The translations under genes and the position numbers were made by a program. The notes beneath the pieces are model-generated. The model had not been told where the DNA came from, did no database searches, and worked only from the letters and a program-made list of their open reading frames with translations. A DNA stretch of 64,000 nucleotides from Pristionchus mayeri (Eukaryota; Nematoda; Chromadorea; Rhabditida; Neodiplogasteridae). The number at the start of each line of letters is the position of its first letter. Position 1 is the stretch's first letter. This document shows, in pieces, positions 58,429-64,000 of the stretch. Location of the stretch: positions 48,725,257-48,789,256 of the forward strand of contig BTRK01000006.1 in assembly GCA_036245805.1 (NCBI GenBank), in the 5' to 3' direction.

Positions 58429-59079
58429 TTAATTACGGACAGTCGTAGCATCGGTGATATCAAGTACATCAATTATCAGCAACTATTTGCGGAGTGTTTT
58501 AATGTATTATTTTGAAATGAATATTTTATTTTCCATCTCCTTTTGTTTCGACCCTGGCATTCCTTCACATGTGATTGATTAACTTTGCTCATCCCTGATA
58601 ACACTTGTTCTTCTTTCATTCAAACAACGGAATTCAATTGAATTCTGCAAACGTGAGATCGAACTCCGGCTCCCGCATTTACATAATCCGGGCGGCGCAG
58701 TAAAGTTTCCGGTATGTTGTGTATGGATTTTGCACGCGGACGCCCTCAACATTTCTCCACCCTTGCTTCCTCAAGTATTGTCATTGTTTCGCAGTTGTGA
58801 ATACCCAAGAAACCTTCTTGGACTTGACCACTCTGCCGATTGCATTCACCATCCGCTGTTTTGCTCTTTTTAATCGTTTTATCTGTTTTTCTCATAGTAT
58901 GCTAGTGACAAGAGATGCGTTCTGAAGAGTTTGAAATTAGAGCAATTGTCGTTCACTTAGTGATACACTCAATGATTGGTGACTATTGAACATACGATTT
59001 CCCGAAGTTCGAACTAAGAAGACATTTCGAAAGCGGCTGTTTTTAATGCTGCAAATCTATCCAATTCAAGGTTTATCTA

Positions 59080-61273
59080 ATGGCGGCAATACGTGGTATT
59101 TCGCCCGAACAGATTCTCGATTTGGAGACACTAGAAGGCAGGCACAAGCAGGTCTCGTTCAGCACGGCTCCGGTCCATGTCAGTTTACTATCAGTTTGTC
59201 AGTCTACTACTTCATACTTGTATACTTCTTGTTCTTTTACTACTTTAATAACACGGATAACATTAATAACACGAACGCTGAAAACTATAATAGCTGTTCG
59301 AAAGCACCGATTGCGCAAGTTAGCATTACTTATTGTTTGAAGTATGCATATTCATATCCCATCCTTTCCATTTTTGTTCCATTATTCTTGTCAGCTTGGC
59401 ATTCGCGATCTAGATGTCGTTCCTGAATCTGTTGAGTGAAAGAGGCGCAGTAATATGCTAATTTCCCCCGTTTCGAGAAACCACCCTCACAATCCGGTGA
59501 GAGTCGAAAGACACAAGGGAGCAACGTGGAGCTTGGGACAGAGCGATATCATAGTGCTTGAAAGTTAATATACGAATATTCTTGCTTTATCAGTTACGCC
59601 CCATTTAAGATCTACGAGACGTATTCCTCTGATGAATACGATCGAACGAACGAGGACGTTGATTCTGTGGCGAGTACTGCAGAGTACGAACTCGAACGGA
59701 GACTGGAGAGGTATACGGTAGCATTGATGTGAGAAATACTTTACTCAAGAAGATCTGAACTCGTAAAAATCAAGATAAACAACAACAACAACAATAACAA
59801 CAACAACAAAAACTACAGTTAAACAACAACAACAAGTTTAACTTGCAGAATGGATATATTCGACCTTGTGGTCGAGAAGGGCAGTGAGGCATTGGGAGCA
59901 AGCATAGTTGGTTAGTACAAACAAACTGTTTCGAAATTGAGTGAAGGGAAACATGTTTTATAGGTAAAATACCATCCTTTTTCGCACGCTATATATTTCT
60001 GATAACGTCAAAAACGGTACTAATTCGCGAACAAATATTAGATTTTCCGTGCAGGCATGGGCGTCGGTGCAGAATTCGGGCTGGAGAAGCTGGGTGTCTT
60101 CGTGAAGAGCATCGCTCCAAATGGAGCACTTGCTCGGTGAGCGCAGGCCAGAATCCAGATTTTATGAAAGAATGCAATGAGAAGAGGAAAGTTTGCATTT
60201 CCGCAATTATATAGATTGTCTCTTTGATGTGATCGGTACTTGAAATAGGAATATGGTGTTGAAATGAAATTTACACCCATATTCCAAATTTGAAGACCCT
60301 TACCGGGAGCCGAGATAGGGAACAGCAATATTTCAAATGTCTCCTTGACTTGCTTCCTCGAAATTAGGCGCATATCACTGAAATCGAAAGCCGATGAACG
60401 GATTCTTCAACAATTACGTTCGAAAAACATCGGAAAATCATGTATTCTTTTGGCACTTTAACCGGATAAGATTCCAGGCATAACAAAATACGAATTGCGC
60501 ACTCAACAGTTCAGGAACATAATATTCAGAGATATTTCAGGAACAATTTGTGAATTGTTCTTGAAAATCATATTTTAAGTGATGGCCGAATTCGTGTGTG
60601 CGATCAGATCGTCGCAGTGGATGGGCTGAGTCTAGTGGGAGTATCGCAAGCCTACGCCGCTGAGAAGCTTCGAGCCACGGGCGCCAGGGTGCACCTCACG
60701 ATTGGTAAGCGCGGTAAAGGTGTGCAGGTAAAAACATCCCCCTATCAATGCATACAGCGAGAACACTATGCTAAGCCATAGGCTAGTCCAGTCCGGAGGT
60801 CGAGATGTCATATTCGATGTTTCAAGTCGGGGACAGGATCTCAAACCTACAAAAACCTTATTCTTCACAAAATGCAATGCATGCTTTGACGAGGCATGTT
60901 CAAAGACAATTATTCTTTTCCATACATTCAGCGACAGAAATTCTCTTTAAATGCACGAATTCGCAGGTCGCGAGCCATCTCTCGAGTGCTCTGAGGTGCG
61001 CGCCCTCATCCAGCAATCAGTGGAGGACGATCATCGAATGATTCTGAAGCCCGCGGACGAGATCGAAGCGGTTGAAGAGGTTAGCCTACAACGTTTACCT
61101 GAATACATTATGGGTATATGAGGCCGTTCGCCTAAGAATCGAGCAGATCCGGTCGGATCCGGACAGCACAAAAACTCGATTCAGGCAAACGAAAGGCCTC
61201 ATATGCACTTTTTGTTCTCTAGGATGCCATGGACGGATCTCAGGCTTCGCAGAAACAAACTCCGATGCAGCAG
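59080..61273 (+). CDS. nab-1: neurabin/spinophilin-like PDZ protein (3' end not found)
   Basis: Firm exons: 59594-59710, 59849-59910, 60055-60136, 60580-60704, 60967-61079, 61223-61273, all in phase. They encode [11 protein letters not shown], an acidic block ([10 protein letters not shown]), [18 protein letters not shown], and a PDZ domain of neurabin type: [45 protein letters not shown] and [15 protein letters not shown] candidate first exon, 59080-about 59172, has [10 protein letters not shown], which fits the PP1-binding (R/K)VxF motif that precedes this region in neurabins, but its splice to 59594 is out of phase. Neurabins target protein phosphatase 1 to actin-rich sites, notably synapses. 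The actin-binding N-terminus and the coiled coil after the PDZ are not seen; later exons may lie beyond the window. Confidence 0.8.
59774..59836 (+). repeat. (CAA)n microsatellite in a neurabin intron
   Basis: CAACAACAAC repeats with few interruptions just before the acceptor at 59848. Confidence 0.9.
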
Positions 61274-61599
61274 GTATAAACTAGAGTTTGAAATTCAGGC
61301 ATTCGTCACTTCATTTGGTACTCTCATTCGACATTTTGAGTTTTGAGGGAAGAACGGAATAGCAGCGAGCATGATGCATACATCTTGTCGTTGTCCAGAA
61401 TTATGCTTGCCTTTTCGCCGTTTTCAAATATCATTTAGCTATCGACAATGATGTTTACTGCGTTCAACTGACCCACGCTTTTGTTCGCATCGCATGGGCG
61501 ATATTGGCAACATCAACCTACTGATTAATGTGAGTGCCTGTGTTCCATGGACTAAATGAATTCCTAATGGATTCCTGTGTTCCTAAGCAGCAGCGGTCT

Positions 61600-61692
61600 G
61601 AGCAATGGTCCGACTCTCTTCTGTTTGCACGCTCTCTCGCCGGTCACAGAGACGCGAGAGCGTGTAAACTGAAGAGAGTCAGACGATTGCTC
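61600..61692. mobile_element. hairpin MITE (GAGCAATCGTCTGAC type), 93 bp
   Basis: Arms GAGCAATGGTCCGACTCTCT and GAGAGTCAGACGATTGCTC with a perfect 8-bp duplication AGCGGTCT at 61592-61599 and 61693-61700. It lies downstream of the last recognised neurabin exon. Confidence 0.9.
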
Positions 61693-61700
61693 AGCGGTCT

Positions 61701-62850
61701 TGTTGAGACGCCGGAGCCATGAAACGTCGTTGGTTACTTCATCGTCACCGGCGCATTCCATTACGAGTAATGTGATTGTCGTGGAATTTCGGCAACAATT
61801 ATTCGTTGTGTTCATTCGCGTCCTTAACTTGATCACGATTTGCAAATCTCATAAACAGTATAATTTTAACTGTGTTTATCAACGTCACCCACTATCATAA
61901 CCCCTATCATCCACCACATTGCACATTTCGCTTCAACTTTCTATTTCAAAAACGACTATTTTCCACATCAATGATATGCACATATATGCGTAGAGTGTCG
62001 AAAACGACTGATTGATCAAATCCAACACGTCGGTAATGATTATATCCAGCAAGTTGTTTATCATTCAAATCAAATATCCAAAGCGTCGTTTCGTTGTCAA
62101 CAAGTCGCGAACAAAAACAATTTAGATAAAATAGATCGAAAGGACCTATTTTAAATTGTGTTGCAGAAAAAAATAATGCTTCACAACATAAGAGTGAATA
62201 AACAACTTGACAAATAAACAGCACGTCGATTAGAATTATATCCAACAAGTTGTTTACTGATTGCGAGTTCAAAACAACATGTCGTTCAAAAATTTGTCAA
62301 CAAGTCGTTTGTTTTCGACACTCTATATATGCATATATGCGTGATTTCGCCTCACGAGTGAAGCGGTTCCGTCCAGGCTGACAAATTTCCACGGGCTTCT
62401 TGCATGCACTTGCACGGGTTTCCATGATTTCTACATCAAACAGTCTTAAAATATGAAGATCGGTACTACGGTGGAAGCTTTTATAAACGTGTGCGTTTTG
62501 TCCGTAATGATCACTCGGCCCACTGTATATCGATAGTAAGATCGGTCAACTAAGGCTAACGTATGATGATGGGCGAAATTGGTCGTTGGCCAAGGTGTTC
62601 ACATTCTGGTCCTTATTTGATCGTGTAATCCATTTTTATCATCTTTATGTCTTGTTTTCTCAGCCACCCTCACCTAAACGCGCATTGTTTCTCTTAGATT
62701 GAGAACTGTGATCGCCTATCACATATTTGTAACGCGGTAAACAAATCCTAACAAAGAAAAAACTGGCTATTGGTCGGACACGGCTAGTGAATCCGACGAC
62801 AACAATACACCATATATTATCGAGCATTCTCGTGCGTAATTGTCCCCGAA
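61701..62850. other. intergenic or intronic, nothing recognised
   Basis: AT-rich sequence. Around 62040-62300 there are repeated words ACAAGTTGTTTA and CAACAAGTCG in both orientations, a weak inverted repeat. No exon with good splice sites continues the neurabin coiled coil here. Confidence 0.35.
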
Positions 62851-63236
62851 ATGGTCTCGCCAAAGGCTACGCTCCTCCTTCTCCTACTTGCGTTAATCGC
62901 GTTCTCAGCCGTAGAGGCTCAGTGTGAGCATATTTTACATTTACATTCATTTGTAAATTGATTCAGCTTTGATTTCCCACCTAGCAACAAGCTAGAAATT
63001 GAGCGATAACATAAACATTTCAGGGGGAGGACGTGGTTTCGGCGGAATGGGCGGAGGCAGTCAGTATTTAATATTAAAATATGATTGACAATAAAATGTC
63101 AATGCTGAAGACTTGCGAGCTTTCAGGAAGTCGAAGTAGCGAAATGAGATGACGAGGAGGCGGCTTTGGTGGAAGAGGACCGGGTGGATTCGGCGGCAAC
63201 GGAGGTTTCGGTGGGCCCGGAGGATGGGGACGTTGA
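62851..63236 (+). CDS. Gly-rich secreted peptide (GGFGG type)
   Basis: Exons 62851-62923, 63024-63059 and 63157-63236 join in phase to 62 residues: a signal peptide (MVSPKATLLLLLLALIAFSAVEA), then WGGRGFGGMGGG, and GGFGGRGPGGFGGNGGFGGP ending GGWGR and a stop. The first two splices have normal signals. The third exon could instead begin at the better acceptor near 63126, which would end the protein early after a short RSRSSEMR tail; the strong Gly-Phe pattern argues for the exon given. The product resembles small nematode cuticle or antimicrobial Gly-rich peptides. The reverse-strand Pro-rich frame is its shadow. Confidence 0.68.
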
Positions 63237-63523
63237 GGGAGGAGGACGACAATTATCGCATTGAGTGTACAATTGTGAGCGGGTTTCGTGATAAATCGCT
63301 TGGCATCTGTTTGCATTCTAAAAAAAGTGATTCCTAAAACTGCAACGTTCGCGCTTACTATAGACTTCAACGTACGATCAAAAGCAGTTTTCTTGAGTTT
63401 CCCACCTAGAAAGCATGAGGTTACTTCGAATTGACTTGTGATATTACACACCAAAAAATGCAAAGGTTGCCAAAGTTTGCCTCCTGAATATGCGTCGATA
63501 TTCGATCGATCGGGCGAAACAGG

Positions 63524-63560
63524 TGTATTAGGCTGGCGCAAAAGTGTCTTTATTTTTTCA
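63524..63560. repeat. solo mariner-like terminus
   Basis: TTAGGCTGGCGCAAAAGTGTC following TA resembles the TTAGGTTGGTGCAAAAG termini of the elements at 15011 and 50446. No partner end is found before the window edge. Confidence 0.5.
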
Positions 63561-63689
63561 TGGACAACAATTCTGACCTCCCTGGGCCGTCGTAATGAAC
63601 CTCTTTTTGGTTTTCCTGATACGGACACTCCAGGGAGTATCTAAATTCCAGCAGATTTCCTCTGAAAAGTTTATATGAGCGTTGACTCA

Positions 63690-64000
63690 AGACGCATTCC
63701 ACGATATCACGCTTCTCACGAGAGATTCGAGCTGAGAGAGGGAATAGAAGGAAAATCGTGAAATCGGTTCTGACCGGTTTTGGGCACCTTGAGGCATGCC
63801 TGACCCTCCCCCAAAGTCATATTTTGCATAACTCATTTTGAAGCTCGCAGCACCGGGTCGGTGATCGACACCTCCTTCTTTCGCTTCGATTATCTCGATT
63901 TCCGTCTAACAGAATCGAAATTTGTTCTCTGAGTGACCCCCACTAATTTTTCGAGCTCTATCGATCTGTACAAACCGTTTCTCCTCAATGTCAAATCTAA
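63690..64000. mobile_element. palindrome family E arm, cut by window edge
   Basis: GAGGCATGCCTGACCCTCCC, TTGCATAACTCATTTTGAAG, TTTTTCGAGCTCTATCGATC and a closing TCTCCTCAATGTC follow the order seen in E1 and E2. The matching arm would lie to the right of the window. Confidence 0.65.

Noticed and set aside
1..64000. CRISPR arrays or bacterial-type operons
   Set aside because: All genes have spliceosomal introns and metazoan families; no regularly spaced direct repeats with unique spacers were seen.

Overview
This window is nuclear DNA from a nematode. The genes it carries are nematode gene families: a mlt-10-like moulting protein with DUF644 and Leu-Ser-Pro repeats, a DB-module secreted protein, a cuticle-collagen remnant, a CUB-like GPI-anchored protein, an Srsx-type chemoreceptor, a neurabin-like PDZ protein and two glycine-rich secreted peptides. 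Many short exons (about 45-210 nt) and introns swollen with repeats would fit a Pristionchus-like diplogastrid, but genus is inference only.

Layout. 1-474: tail of a mariner transposon. 678-10937 (+): mlt-10-like gene with 18 recoverable exons; its introns hold hairpin MITEs and a foldback element, and a 2,084-bp tandem duplication repeats two exons. 11-13 kb: old repeats. 13424-16364 (+): seven-exon DB-module gene, with a non-autonomous mariner in one intron. 17738-27694: 10-kb structure of two ~1.98-kb inverted repeats enclosing a broken collagen gene (-), a 3-kb palindrome and a Tc1-like foldback. 28709-29258 (-): Gly/Tyr-rich secreted peptide. 30643-32996: two mariner-like elements head to head. 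34228-37817: palindrome holding a broken gene fragment. 38090-42150 (-): CUB-like GPI-anchored protein. 42.6-45.6 kb: palindromes, some with tRNA-derived sequence. 46147-54242 (+): ten-exon 7TM receptor with a 4-kb palindrome in one intron and a three-layer nested transposon in another. 55-57.5 kb: two related palindromes. 58258-61273 (+): possible small secreted protein, then the neurabin-like gene. 62851-63236 (+): Gly-rich peptide. The window ends inside another palindrome arm.

Functional theme. Most genes look epidermal, extracellular or sensory (moulting, cuticle, small secreted proteins, chemoreception); neurabin is the exception. There is no operon-like close spacing. The most notable feature is a family of ~93-113 bp hairpin elements with 8-bp target-site duplications. 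They sit repeatedly in introns, in three cases directly on a splice site, which is introner-like behaviour. A second theme is the density of long palindromic (foldback) elements, several of which captured gene or tRNA pieces or were hit by later transposons. All exon structures were assembled by eye from splice motifs and reading phase; no alignment or search was run.
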